In this document: positions 44,368 through 55,200 of the stretch, in pieces | Layout of the letters: every line of letters begins with the position of its first letter | Position numbering within the stretch: the stretch's first letter is position 1 | NCBI GenBank assembly: GCA_963565915.1 | Contig: OY751494.1 | Coordinates: 2,542,001-2,606,000, forward strand | Source: Entoloma clypeatum | Lineage: Eukaryota > Basidiomycota > Agaricomycetes > Agaricales > Entolomataceae | Reading direction: 5' to 3' | DNA: 64,000 bases | The notes under the pieces: generated by a model | The model's database searches: none | The model's input: only the letters and a program-made list of their open reading frames with translations | Told to the model about the DNA's origin: nothing | Position numbers and translations under genes: made by a program

Positions 44368-46815
44368 GTCGTGGATTTCTTCTCAAATTACCTAGTAGGG
44401 AGACAGACTCAATACGCCTGGGAGGACGACCTCTCAGACCTTTTCTCTGTGGACATTGGCGTAGGTCAGGGCTCTGCCCTCTCCCCTGTGCTATCGTCCA
44501 TCTACCTCGCCCCGCTGATGTACGCATTTCAAGCCGAACAATCGCAGGCTAGCCTCATTTCCTACGTCGACGACGGGACTATCATAGTCCAATCTGAGAC
44601 GTGGAAGGAAAACCTCGCCAAATTAAAAAAGGCATACAAATGTCTGTTTGAGCTGACCACAGCCCTCGGGCTTGTCCTTGAACACTCTAAATCGGAGGCG
44701 TTCCATTTTTCCAGGAAGAATGGCGACGATAACCCCCCGGTTGACCTCGGGTTTGCGCCCTTCACCGGCGACTCCCCTCTCGTCCCCAAGACCTTCTGGA
44801 GGTACTTGGGCTTCTTCTTCGACCGCAAGCTACTCTTTACTGAGCACGCGAAGCGGTATGCCACTAAGGCCTTCTCAGCAACGGGAGCCTTACTATCCCT
44901 AGGAAACTCAGTCCGTGGACTCACTCCCAAACACAAACGCACCCTGTACCGATCGTGTATTTTACCGATCGCGCTATACGGTGCTAATCTTTGGAACTTC
45001 GACGGCGCCCGCAACAAGGGTGTCGTCAAGTCTATCTCCAAAGTCCAAAGACGCGCAGCGTTATGGATCTTGGGAGCCTTCCGTACCACCCCTACAGGGG
45101 CGGTCGAAGCACTTGCTGGCCTGCCTCCGGTGCACTTGCACCTCAAGAAGCTCTCCTGCAGAAACCGTGTCCGCATGCACTCCCTTGCACCCAGACACAT
45201 GACCGTCATGGTATGCGACGAGGATGACCCCTCCAAGCGTCCGTGGTACTCCCCGGAGTTTATGTACAACCTTAAATCCCCCCTCGTTGATATCTGGGCA
45301 TACCGTGCAAATGTGACTGTCCCCCTATCGCCCTTTAATAACTACAACGAACCAGGAAAACGCGTCCTCGACCGTTTCCCTGAACGCGTAATTCACGACA
45401 TCACCCTTATCCGCGGCAAGACCGCTAAGGACCGTGCCGAAGCCAGAAAGGCGCGCCTCATCACCCTTAACAAGGTGTTTGACGCCAACATCTGCTCCAA
45501 CAAAGCCGCCGTCATTGTCACTGACGCGGCAGTTCCCTCCCTTTCGTCGGGCCACCAAGCTGTTGCAGCCTGGGAAACCTGGCACAAGGGGCACTCCATC
45601 GACAAAGACTGGGCGGCCGGCGGCCTCGCAGTCTCTGATGACACTGAAACCTTAGCTATCGGACATGGGTTCTCGAACCTGGTCAGTCTGCTAGGGGGTC
45701 TCTCTCAGCTGGAAGTAATCCACATTTTCACCGACTCTGTCAACGCCATTCGGCGCGCCACAGACCCGGATCTCCACTCCTCGCAGGCAACTGCGCTTGC
45801 TATCATCAGCAACCTGATTCCTTGGTTTGAGGAACCTGGTCTGAATTCCAAGGTCATCTTTCACCATGTCCCCGATTCTTCGGACCATGGATTCGAACCC
45901 CACCGTGCAGTGCATGACTTCGCCTCCTCGATTCGCATTGAGTGTGGTGAGTCGGCCTCCAGATCCCTTGACTTCAACACGAAGCAATTCACGGACGACA
46001 TGCTCGGTGACTGGAACAATCTGTACCAGTCCCCCAAGTATGTCGGCCGACACTATCAATTCCCGAGATCGTGCGTCAGACGCCAAGACCACGCTCGGGC
46101 CAAACGTATGAAGCCGTCCCATCTCAAGGGCGGTACATGGCTTAAGGATGTGGGTCACTCCCAATCCCTCACGGCACAAATGGTCCGCGGCCTCACCAGC
46201 CACGCCCCAATTGGCCACTATAGACATAGGTTCAACATCGGTGACAAAGTTGAACAATGCGACTGTGGTCTGGGGTCCGTCGAGGACTTCGCCCACGTTT
46301 TCTACAAATGTCTGCACCACCCCACCAGGCCACCAGACATGCCCACCTTCTCGAGGAATTCCCCCACCTGGGACGTCTTCGGGAAATTTATCATGGATAA
46401 CCCAGGGGCATTTGCCTTCCGGGATCGTCCAACGCCCAACACAACCGTCGGCGGTAGTCGCGTGGTAGCGCGCTGGGTTCAAAGGGGTGCAGCCCCCTCT
46501 GGCAAGCGAACGCGATCGAAGGATAAGAACCGCACAGGCGCTTCTTTGGGGGGCAGGGCGCAGACACCCCCCAGCGCCGCTAACGGCCAACCTCACAAGG
46601 TTGGAGTGCTCTTGCACCGCGCGGCCGAATATTCGGGTGCGCATACTAACGCGTTTGTTTATAACAAACTCCCCCGTCCTGGCGCGAGGACTCAACAGCT
46701 CGACGGAGCTTTGCGCCGCTTGTTCTTCTTGCGTACGTAGGTCCTCGGACCGATGTAGTTTACTCTATGTCAAGCGGACTGTACCCTTAGTATACCGCTA
46801 TACAAATTGTTGACC

Positions 46816-46843
<28 letters not shown>
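44368..46843 (+). mobile_element. 5'-truncated non-LTR retrotransposon (Tad/I-like LINE)
   Basis: Insertion of 2476 bp bounded by a 15-bp TSD, GTATTCTGATGTGGA (44353-44367 and 46844-46858), with a 28-nt 3' poly(A) at 46816-46843. The left end begins inside the reverse transcriptase, so the endonuclease ORF and RT start are missing. That is a usual product of incomplete target-primed reverse transcription. Confidence 0.93.
44371..46740 (+). CDS. LINE ORF2 fragment: RT, RNase H, C-terminal zinc knuckle
   Basis: An uninterrupted frame of 789 codons with no genuine start, since it begins in mid-domain. RT motifs GVGQGSALSPVLSSIYLAP and LISYVDDGTIIVQS (YVDD) are intact. The thumb region and an RNase H-like domain follow (DWAAGGLAVSDDTETLAIG, HIFTDSVNAIRRA). 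A C-terminal zinc motif reads CDCGLGSVEDFAHVFYKC. This domain order fits Tad/I-type fungal LINEs. The lack of stops in a dead-on-arrival copy suggests a young insertion. Confidence 0.85.
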   Translation: MDFFSNYLVGRQTQYAWEDDLSDLFSVDIGVGQGSALSPVLSSIYLAPLMYAFQAEQSQASLISYVDDGTIIVQSETWKENLAKLKKAYKCLFELTTALGLVLEHSKSEAFHFSRKNGDDNPPVDLGFAPFTGDSPLVPKTFWRYLGFFFDRKLLFTEHAKRYATKAFSATGALLSLGNSVRGLTPKHKRTLYRSCILPIALYGANLWNFDGARNKGVVKSISKVQRRAALWILGAFRTTPTGAVEALAGLPPVHLHLKKLSCRNRVRMHSLAPRHMTVMVCDEDDPSKRPWYSPEFMYNLKSPLVDIWAYRANVTVPLSPFNNYNEPGKRVLDRFPERVIHDITLIRGKTAKDRAEARKARLITLNKVFDANICSNKAAVIVTDAAVPSLSSGHQAVAAWETWHKGHSIDKDWAAGGLAVSDDTETLAIGHGFSNLVSLLGGLSQLEVIHIFTDSVNAIRRATDPDLHSSQATALAIISNLIPWFEEPGLNSKVIFHHVPDSSDHGFEPHRAVHDFASSIRIECGESASRSLDFNTKQFTDDMLGDWNNLYQSPKYVGRHYQFPRSCVRRQDHARAKRMKPSHLKGGTWLKDVGHSQSLTAQMVRGLTSHAPIGHYRHRFNIGDKVEQCDCGLGSVEDFAHVFYKCLHHPTRPPDMPTFSRNSPTWDVFGKFIMDNPGAFAFRDRPTPNTTVGGSRVVARWVQRGAAPSGKRTRSKDKNRTGASLGGRAQTPPSAANGQPHKVGVLLHRAAEYSGAHTNAFVYNKLPRPGARTQQLDGALRRLFFLRT

Positions 46844-46846
<3 letters not shown>

Positions 46847-47101
46847 TTCTGATGTGGACCAAAAGGTTGATATGATATTGGAGAGCTTCAGAATTCAGAA
46901 TGGCAATGAGAAGATGACTGCTGAAGAAAACTCCGTGGGTGGCACATTTGATGGCCTTCTCAGGAATGTGTTCAGAGGTGTGCTGGGAGTTATCGGTACT
47001 CAATGTCTGCATGATCCAAGTCTGGGCAATCAACTCTTGAGAATTCGGTTCCTTCGACTGATTGTGCTTCTTTGAACCCTCACCGGCCTCACCCCCAGTG
47101 A

Positions 47102-47517
47102 AAATCAGGTCTCATGGGAGTGGGTTTTCTCAGGGCTATTTTAGGTTTGATCTTGCCTAATTTGGTTTAAATCAGTCTGAATGGGAAATTTGATTTGACT
47201 TATGGAGAGTCCAACTTTAAGGGTTTGAGAGGGTTTGAGTCAGAATAATCTGGAAATTCAACCATCAATTCCCACAGGTTCCCACTTAATTCCCCTGGTT
47301 TGACAGATTTTAACTGAATCACCCCTGAAAAAACCTTGAGAAAACCGGATCACATCCTGCTTGTTTCCCAAATTTTCCAGGTTATCCTGACTCAACCCTT
47401 AAAGTTGGACTCGGTGTTGATCAAATCAAATTTCCCATTTGAACTGATTTAAACCAAATTAGGCAAGATCAAACCTAAAATAGCCCTGAGAAAACCCACT
47501 CCCACGCGACCCGATTT
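47102..47517. repeat. Palindromic miniature element (about 416 bp)
   Basis: Two arms are inverted copies. GTGGGTTTTCTCAGGGCTAT and AGGTTTGATCTTGCCTAATT on the left are repeated in reverse at 47450-47510, and the outer TGAAAATC is mirrored as GATTTTCA. The middle contains weaker inverted matches, such as AGTCCAACTTTAAGGGTTTGA and its reverse near 47391-47412. No TSD could be fixed. It interrupts the decayed gene between KAKLQEV and GEAGEGSKKHN. Confidence 0.75.
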
Positions 47518-48272
47518 TCACCTCCTGCAACTTTGCCTTTTTTTCTGCCCTAAACTCTGCCCTAGACTCCTTCACCGCCCCCTGCCTTGTCATGTCTGCT
47601 TCCTTGATAGCCTCGTTCTGCTCCCTGTGCTCTTTCGCTTCCCATAGTCGACCGCTTTACACAGATCTCGAATAGCACTAGCATAGCATAATAGGGTGGC
47701 GACAAGAAGGTGGTGGAATTCTACAACTGTCTTTGGGTTGTACAACTCCTGTGATTCCTCATGGCATAGTTTTTGCAGAAGCAGGAGCATGATCTTGGCA
47801 TGATTAGAGTCGTCCTTCAGAGAATTTGTAGGGGTATTTTCGTGAGAAATAGAATACTTGAAGAATGATAGAATCTTTTCCAGGGATTGGTTTTTCTCCA
47901 ACCCTTGAAGGTGGAAGGCGAGTTTGCCATTCGGTAGCGGCTTGGCGGAAGGTTTATCATCCACCTTCAAATTCATTAACTCCCAATCAGTGATATGGGC
48001 CAGAGAATGGATCAGGCTGACAGCAGCCCAATGTCCGATCCGTCGCTCCATCTTATACCAGCAGGCGGAAACGATGTATTCAGAGAATCACGAGGATAGT
48101 GTATTCCGTAGTTCCAAGTCGGTTTCTTTCCTGATCCAGTTCAAATAGTGACAAACAGTTGCAACATGATCGCCAAGTGGAATTCTATTTGTCTTGAGCA
48201 ATGATCATAGATATTGACACTCATTGAAAAACTTACAAACCAGACTTTGGAAACACAAAACTCTTGCCCGTC

Positions 48273-48748
48273 TAGTGTTTTGAAGTCCAGTCTCAAAGAC
48301 CTAGAACTGGACCAGAACCAGACTGGTAAAGACTGGTGAGAGACTGGACTGCAGTCTCAAGTTTCAGATTTTTGAGGATTGACCAGTCTCAGGAAGACTG
48401 GTTCAACACCAGTCTTGATTTGAGACTCAAAAAATGTAAACTGGTCATAGGCTCATACAGGTTCATATAGGTTCACATAGATTTTGTTCATCAATGCTTC
48501 TATAAAATATTTTGAAATGTGTTATAAATAATATTTTGAAACAGTTTTAATAAATTGGAAAATAACCAGTTTAAACCAGTTTGAACCAGTCCTGGTTTAC
48601 TTTTTTGAGAGAGGAAAGACTGGTTCACCAGTCTTTGACCAGTCCAGTCCTGGTTTCAGTTTTTTGGAGAAACCACTCAACCAGTCTTGGTTCTAGGTTC
48701 TTAATTTTTTGGGCAAAAAACCGGACTGGACTGGACTTTCAAACACTA
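48273..48748. mobile_element. hAT-like MITE, copy 1 (476 bp)
   Basis: TIRs are TAGTGTTTTGAAGTCCAGTC at the left and the reverse complement GACTTTCAAACACTA-type end at the right. It is flanked by an 8-bp TSD, TGCCCGTC (48265-48272 and 48749-48756). Subterminal ACTGG/CCAGT words are dense. It has no coding capacity. Eight-bp TSD and TAG-type ends suggest hAT mobilisation. Confidence 0.88.
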
Positions 48749-48880
48749 TGCCCGTCTGCAGAATTTTGCCCCAATAACCCTTGCCGATTGGGACTGATAG
48801 ACATATGTCATTGGGATGTGTGGATGGATCTGTGGATACTCTCTGGCTCGAATCCATTGAAATCCAGTCATTGATATTAG

Positions 48881-49383
48881 TAGTGTTTTGAAGTCCAGTC
48901 TCAAAGACCTAGAACTGGACCAGAACCAGACTGGTAAAGACTGGTGAAAGACTGGACTGCAGTCTCAAATTTCAGATTTTTGAGGATTGACCAGTCTCAG
49001 GTTCTTCAAAATCTGGAAAAAAAGAAGACTGGTTTAACATCAGTCTTGATTTGAGACTCAAAAAATGTAAACTGGTCATAGGTTCACACAGGTTCTTATA
49101 GGTTCACATATTATGATTGTGTTCATCAAAGCTTCTATTAAATGTTTTGAAATGTATCATAAATGATATTTTGAAACAGTTTTAATAAATTTGAAAATAA
49201 CCAGTTTAAACCAGTTCAAACCAGTCCTGGTTTACTTTTTTGAGAAAGAAAAGACTGGTTCACCAGTCTTTGACCAGTCCAGTCCTGGTCTCAGTTTTTT
49301 GGAGAAACCACTCAACCAGTCTTGGTTCTAGGTTCTCAATTTTTTGGGCAAAAAACCGGACTGGACTGGACTTTCAAACACTA
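48881..49383. mobile_element. hAT-like MITE, copy 2 (503 bp)
   Basis: Same family and orientation as 48273-48748, about 90% similar by eye, with a small insertion (GGTTCTTCAAAATCTGGAAA near 48999). It has its own 8-bp TSD, GATATTAG (48873-48880 and 49384-49391), so it is an independent insertion 132 bp from copy 1. Confidence 0.88.
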
Positions 49384-49869
49384 GATATTAGGGAATGAAA
49401 CAAAAAGTGTCTTGTCCGATGTTGAGAGGTTCCCCTGGTCGTCAGGCAGTATTTTGTCAATGTGTCTCAAACCTTTCCAGGCGTCTTTGGATTCAAGTCT
49501 CTTGAACAGAGCACCCAGTTCCTTGCCATCAGAGTAGTTTTTTTATCCAATTCTGTGACGATGATAATACTATTAGATCCGTGGGACATAGTCGCAAGAT
49601 TCTCTGTATCCGTTACAAGGATTGTGGTCGCTGTATCGATAATTGGGGTGTGGGTGGACTTTGCCTTCATGTAACTGAGCCTTTCATCAGAAACCTCTCT
49701 ATCATGGATTGTTGGATGGTGGTTAGGACAGCCGACGGCAAGGAGGGCAGTGAGGGCAAGGGTTTGTTGGCTGAATATTTCCCTGAGTTCCCACATTTCC
49801 AGTCTCTCAACGCTACATGGTTTTGGGTCAAAAGGAGCGGTCCATTAGTGCTGCTGGGGACCTAGAATC

Positions 49870-51299
49870 TGTAGGCAAAAGATGCAAAAGATGGGAGGGG
49901 CAGTGGACTTGGACCAGTATACTATGGGTGACTGGGTGTTGCAAAATCACATAGTTATGCAAAATTTCTCTGATGGGCACATTCCCACATCTTAAACAAC
50001 TGATGTCTCATAGATTGGGAATCTTTAGGCACTTTAAGAGACCGCTGTAAGTTCAATCCATGAATTTCCTGTCCCTCAATGAAATCAGAGCTCAAAAACC
50101 ATGAAAAACCACATCAGGAAAAACCCGAATACTAAATGTAATCCAATGAGTTATAATTATACATTATGAGAGGTAATTATAAACATTACTCTCATTGTGT
50201 TCACGAGGTTCAGATGACAATTCTCCGAGTGGTGTCGATTTAGTCCGATTCATTGCATATTAATTGGTGTGTTATCTGGTTCATTGATTACCCATAAGCT
50301 CTATATAATCCTGCTAACCCTCTCAGTAAGGACCAGCTCTCGAAATTCAAAGTTTATTCTTGAGGACCAAATCAAGCATGGATAATGGACTCGAGAGCAA
50401 GACTGATGTATTCATATGCTATAGAATACAACATGAAATGTACAATGACTGTGAAAGGACAAGGGGGCTGTCGTAGGTGCCGTGGCAGACTCGGTCCTCA
50501 CAAATAGGTAAGTACGACGTGCAGGGGTCAAAGTCATGAATACGGGATAGTAGCTGGATTGATCTCAAAAGCTGAAATATATTTGTCAACCTCTATATCT
50601 GTAAATTGTCGAAAGGAAGACTCACTAGGGCACACTAGGCCACTTCTCTATCCAATGAAACCATTGTCTGCGTGGTGTAAGGGGTGTGAACGAGGACAGG
50701 GAAACGAAAGTCAAAGAATTTACAAATTATTGGTATGGCAGAATGGCACCTGCTTCAGTGTGCTCCAACAAAAATGGTTAGTGTACGAAGGAGATAGAGG
50801 ATTTGGAACTTTCAAATTATGTCGCTATTGTGACATCTGCGCTTATTGAATGATTTCCTCTGTCAATCCAACGGGTTTTGGAGGAAGATGGGGATTGTTT
50901 GTTGAAGATAAGATTGAAGACGCAAGGTCGCGCAAGGCTCTCTTATTGGGCGACTGTCACATCTTCATGGCACTGCCTCAAGGTCCTTCTGAGTTAACAA
51001 TAAGAACTCAGGTGAGTCTTTCAACCCTCAACCAGATGAGACTTGAGCAGCAGCCACCCCACAACTTCTGGCAGCCTGTTTGTGATACCGTCTGCAAATG
51101 ATGCAGCTCAATCCCATCAAATTTGGACAATGTAGGGTCCCTGCCAAGTCGGACTCAATATCGGATGTCCCCGTATCGCAACCCCTATGGTTTATGAGGT
51201 TGCTTGTTGACACGTCAAAATCAATCAGTAATGTAAGTTTTGCAGTCTGATGAAGACGATTCATAATTAAGTCCTCTATCCACAACAACAAATCAAATG
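49870..51299. other. AT-rich region without a clear gene
   Basis: Mostly AT-rich sequence. Short open frames at 50559-51101 (+) and 51028-51303 (-) lack motifs. The minus strand near 51303-51110 may contain eroded coding sequence, but no model is supported. Confidence 0.4.
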
Positions 51300-51912
51300 G
51301 CATACATAACTCTGAGTCCTCACCTCAGCCATGTCGTGGCTTCCCCTTGGGCATGACTCATCCAGGCGAATATCCACACAAGTTCATCAAAGTCTTCACA
51401 GAACACCATCTCAACAAATTCTGTACAAACTTCATTTATGGCATTTAGAAATATCTAATCTACTTTTCACTTTTCAGCACCATTGTTTAGTGAACCGGTA
51501 AAATATGTTATCTACCGTTATCTTGTTCATTGAATAAGCTAAGTGTTTACCATGTTCATTGAGAAAATTTTTATTCACTGACTCCGCTCTAAACCAAATG
51601 AGGCCCATGAGGGTTTCGGGTTTTTCCCAATGCACGATTTTCGAGCTTGTTCTGTCTTGGTAAAATTGATGTTGCAGTGGGTACCTTTATCCTTTGGAAT
51701 ATGGTATGTTTCATTGTTATCCATCCTTAAAACAATTTCTCCAGGACAGAAACACGAGGTATACAAGACGTGGACACTGTTGTGCCCAGGCTTGTCATGA
51801 CTGCAGTCTGACTGAGTCCGACTGATCAAGGGTTTGACCATGTAATATTACTATATATGGTATGTCTGATTCTCGACTCAACATCTGACAGTACTCAGCG
51901 GCAGCAGCCCCA
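51300..51912 (-). pseudogene. Exon-like remnants left of the copia element
   Basis: On the minus strand 51425-51320 reads EFVEMVFCEDFDELVWIFAW then MSHAQGEATTWLR, followed by a GTGAGG donor. 51841-51580 reads SVHVLYTSCFCPGEIVL and YHIPKDKGTHCNINFTKTEQ. With copia removed, 58260-58189 joins 51912 onward as GNLEREMEVYEILLASEAG followed by AAAAEYCQ. The family is unrecognised. These may be 5' exons of the decayed gene at 43420-49866 or a separate broken gene. Confidence 0.35.
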
Positions 51913-52203
51913 TGTTGAAGCAGCATACAATCACATCAACACTGGAGGTGATCACAGCGGATGTGTCGTCTTGCAGTCCTAGTATACTCTACGCTACGTG
52001 CTATGGATCATGTATTCTACGATAGAGGGGGAACCTACTACTAACCTTGAGAGGTGTTTGCAGGTGGGGGTTACTCGTTAAGAGCATTATATTGCACAGA
52101 GAATAAGGACAGTCTTATATACTAGTCTACTTATTTGTACACTATTTGTACGCCATGGGGTTGAGCACATGGCACGTCTAATGGAAGCGGAACTCATTCA
52201 ACA
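51913..52203 (-). repeat. 3' LTR of the copia element
   Basis: 291 bp. Compared with 57898-58188 it differs by changes such as GGAGCAG to GAAGCAG and ATACGTC to ATGTGTC, mostly G-to-A/C-to-T. Confidence 0.93.
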
Positions 52204-52229
52204 CTCTCCCTCAATGTGTATACATTGGA

Positions 52230-55200
52230 TTATGAAAATGTCAAGCCTAGATGTTGGCGACATCTTTCAAAGAGTTTCCGACTAAGATTTTTAGTTAGCA
52301 TATCCGCGGGATTGGATGTGCCTTCAATGTACTCTACAGTGATCAATCCATGAGAGATGTACTCTCGGATGATGTGATATCTAAGATCGATATGCTTAGT
52401 ACGGCGTTCCTGTACAGGGTTGTTCCCAATAAAGATCGAGCCATGATTGTCGGCATAGATTGGGACATTCTGCATTAGAAAGCCAATCTCCTGGAAGAGT
52501 TGGATTACCCATTTTACTTGGCGGCCACAATCAGACATCGCCATGTACTCTGCTTCAGTAGATGAATGAGCAATGGTTTTTTGTAGATGACAAGTCCAGC
52601 CTACAGAAGCACCTGCAAGCTTCAGGAAAAAGCCGGTGCAGCTTCGACGCTTAATTTCATCAGATGCCCAGTCAGAATCCATGTAGGCATGTAAGCCCAC
52701 ATTTTGATCACCGGAATAGGTCAGTCGGTAATCAGAAGTGCCCACGAGATAGCGGATTATATACTTCGCTTTATCAACATGTTCCTGGGTAGGATTTGCC
52801 AAGAACTGTGATAACATAATCATGGCAAAGGCAATGTTGGGTCGTGTACCCATCATTAAATATAGCAGAGACCCTATGATCTGCTGAAATTGTGATCGAA
52901 GTGCAGCAGTGCCAGTGCCAGCATTTGCTGTTGGCTTGTATCCAGTAGGTAGAGGAGTCTTGGCGATCGTTGCATTTGTCATGCCAAATCTCTCTACTAC
53001 TTTCTGTAAATAGGCACATTGATTGATCATGATCGTATTCTTGGTATGTGTAATGCGCATTCTCAAGAATTCAGTGGGTTCACCTAGATCACAAGATTCC
53101 CAAATAGCCATGAATTCAGCTCTTTTAACAGTTGTAAGCTTAACGTCTGGTCCCATGAACATTGCGTCATTGACATAGATTATCGCTAGTATGATGGTTC
53201 CGTTCGGGGAATAGAAAACAAAGATTCCGGCGTCAGATATGACCCTTCGGAAACCTAGTTTCTTCATGGATTTCTCCATGGCATGCCACCATGCAAGTCC
53301 AGCCTGCTTTAAACCGTAAATTGCCTTATGTAGGCGCCAAACAAGAAGTTCTTTGCCTTTTATTTTGAAGCCTTCGGGTTGCATCATGTATAACTCTTCC
53401 TGGAGTTTCCCATAAAGGAAAGCAGCAGTTACGTCAAGTGCAAGAATTACCCAACTCTCAAGTGCAGCGGTAGTGAGCATGAGAGATACTGTCTCGAATC
53501 GAACTACGGGAGAGAATACCTTGTCGAAATTGATTCCCTCGATTTGCGAGAACCCTTGAGCGACAAGCCGAGCCTTTTACGGCTGTCGGTCTTTATGTTG
53601 AAGACCCATCATGATCTGATGGCCTTCCGTCCGGTCGGTAAAGGTGTTAGATCATAAACATCACGCCGCTTGATGCTATCAGGTTCCTTACGGCATGCGT
53701 CCAACCACTCATCCTGGAGGTTTTTTGGCATTTTTGCAATGTCGCGAAACTTCATCTCCCGGATATCACAGAACTGTGAGAGATTAGATTCAGAGTGAGA
53801 AACGGCTGATGCAAGTAGCGCGTTCAACTCAGCGATCTGTTTCTTGTCTCCCCCTCGTTTCCGAACTAATCATTCTAGGTACAAGTTAAATGCTTTTGGA
53901 CCTAGCTCCACATCATTCATCATTTCGCGCAGTAAGCTCTCTGCATCCGTATCTTCCAAAGGTTTGTCATCAGGAACTTTGGGGTCATCGGGAGGAGTAC
54001 CGGAAGATCCACTAGGCCCTGCATCAGGTGGGGCTAAGGGGGAACTAGGTTCCACTTCTTCCTGTCATGATCGGGGAACATTGCGGAGCTGGGAAGGCTC
54101 ACACTGTTGTTTTTCTCAATTCACGGCTTCATGCCAAGAGCATGTGTGATTGATGTCGTGTTGTTGTTGCACGGGGTGCCGTTGCTCCCTGTAGATGTTG
54201 CCTTCCCATCGAGGCGGGTTAGCATTCCTTCGTGGTTGAGGGACATCAGCAGGCGGAGAATTCGCCTGCTGGTTCTGGACCTCAGGATCATCCTGATTTG
54301 AAGGTGGTACATCAGCGCCGTCGTGCTGGTTTCTATTTGGAGCAGAAGAGGGATCGGAGGATTCATCTCCGCTCGGCTGATTATGCCAGCGGAAATGATA
54401 ATGAACATCTCCATCTCCGAAGTGGTGATCAACATCATCATCAGGGTTTCCATCATCCTGAGACTCATCATGGGAAGGCTCATTTCTCATGGGTGTGTGT
54501 TGTGGCACTTTGGTATCCGGACACCTTGAAAAGAGTGTTTCATCGAATACCGCAGTAGTACCAATAAAGATACTGTTTTTATCAGTCATAAACTGATATG
54601 CTTTCATTCCTGGTTTAAAACCCATAAAGGTCATAAGCTCTGCACATGGATTTAATTTATTCACACGGCGTTCTTCAGGAATATAAACATAGGCAGTGCA
54701 GCCTAAAACACAGAGATTTGATACATCCGGTTTTTCCTCTTTTAGAGATTCAAAAGGTGTTTTCCAATAAAGTCGTTTAATTGGCGTGCGATTATAGACA
54801 TGCACAGCGTGTAAAACGCAAAACTCCCACCATGATTGTGGTAAGCAGGCGGCAAAGCGCATCGCCTGTGCTTTTTCTACAATGGTGCAGTTAATCCTTT
54901 CGGCTCAACCATTTTGTTGGGGTGTATTGGGAGCTGAAATTTCCACGGCAATTCCAAGATCCTCAAGGTATTTTACTACCCCAGTTTCCTTTTTGAACTC
55001 TCCCCCTCCATCAAAATGCCATCGGTGAAATTGAGCATTAAACTAGGTTTTCATAAGTGTTATCCACTTTTTAAATGCATCAGAGGTATCGGATTTGAGT
55101 TTCAACAATACCGTCCAAGCATGCCCAGAATAGTCATCCAAGAAGCTGACGTAGTATTTAAATTTGTGATAGGAGGCGACAGGAAACTCTTTGAGGTCCG

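Larger units (their letters stand above)
43420..49866 (-). pseudogene. Decayed multi-exon gene of unrecognised family, broken by four insertions
   Basis: Coding-quality minus-strand segments resume across inserted elements: 49866-49384, 48880-48757, 48272-47518, 47101-46859, 44352-43880 and 43870-43420. Examples are DAWKGLRHIDKILPDDQGNL, PIGKGYWGKILQTGKSFVF, ERRIGHWAAVSLIHSLAHIT, HLLVATLLCYASAIRDLC, LGDEEIIMAILDWMKLFIQ, HLHVKQVLEKFARAGAQEHV and NNIFWVMQNILDGKVMSQYY. Removing each MITE and the LINE together with one TSD joins the frame exactly. The copy is also mutated: a frameshift near 49550, a TGA in SS-stop-FSEYIV (about 48096), a frameshift near 47645 and shifts near 43950. I do not recognise the protein; it looks cytoplasmic and helical. 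Confidence 0.6.

Noticed and set aside
44562..45269. 235-codon minus-strand ORF inside the LINE
   Set aside because: Mirror frame of the RT-coding strand; no motif, and it disappears at the domain border.
45691..46695. 334-codon minus-strand ORF inside the LINE
   Set aside because: Shadow of the GC-rich RNase H and C-terminal region on the plus strand.
48273..49383. A single tandem duplication of about 600 bp
   Set aside because: The two copies have different 8-bp target duplications and different flanks, so they are separate insertions.
50559..51101. Two plus-strand ORFs of 96 and 83 codons
   Set aside because: No motif, no splice sites and AT-rich composition like the surrounding non-coding sequence.
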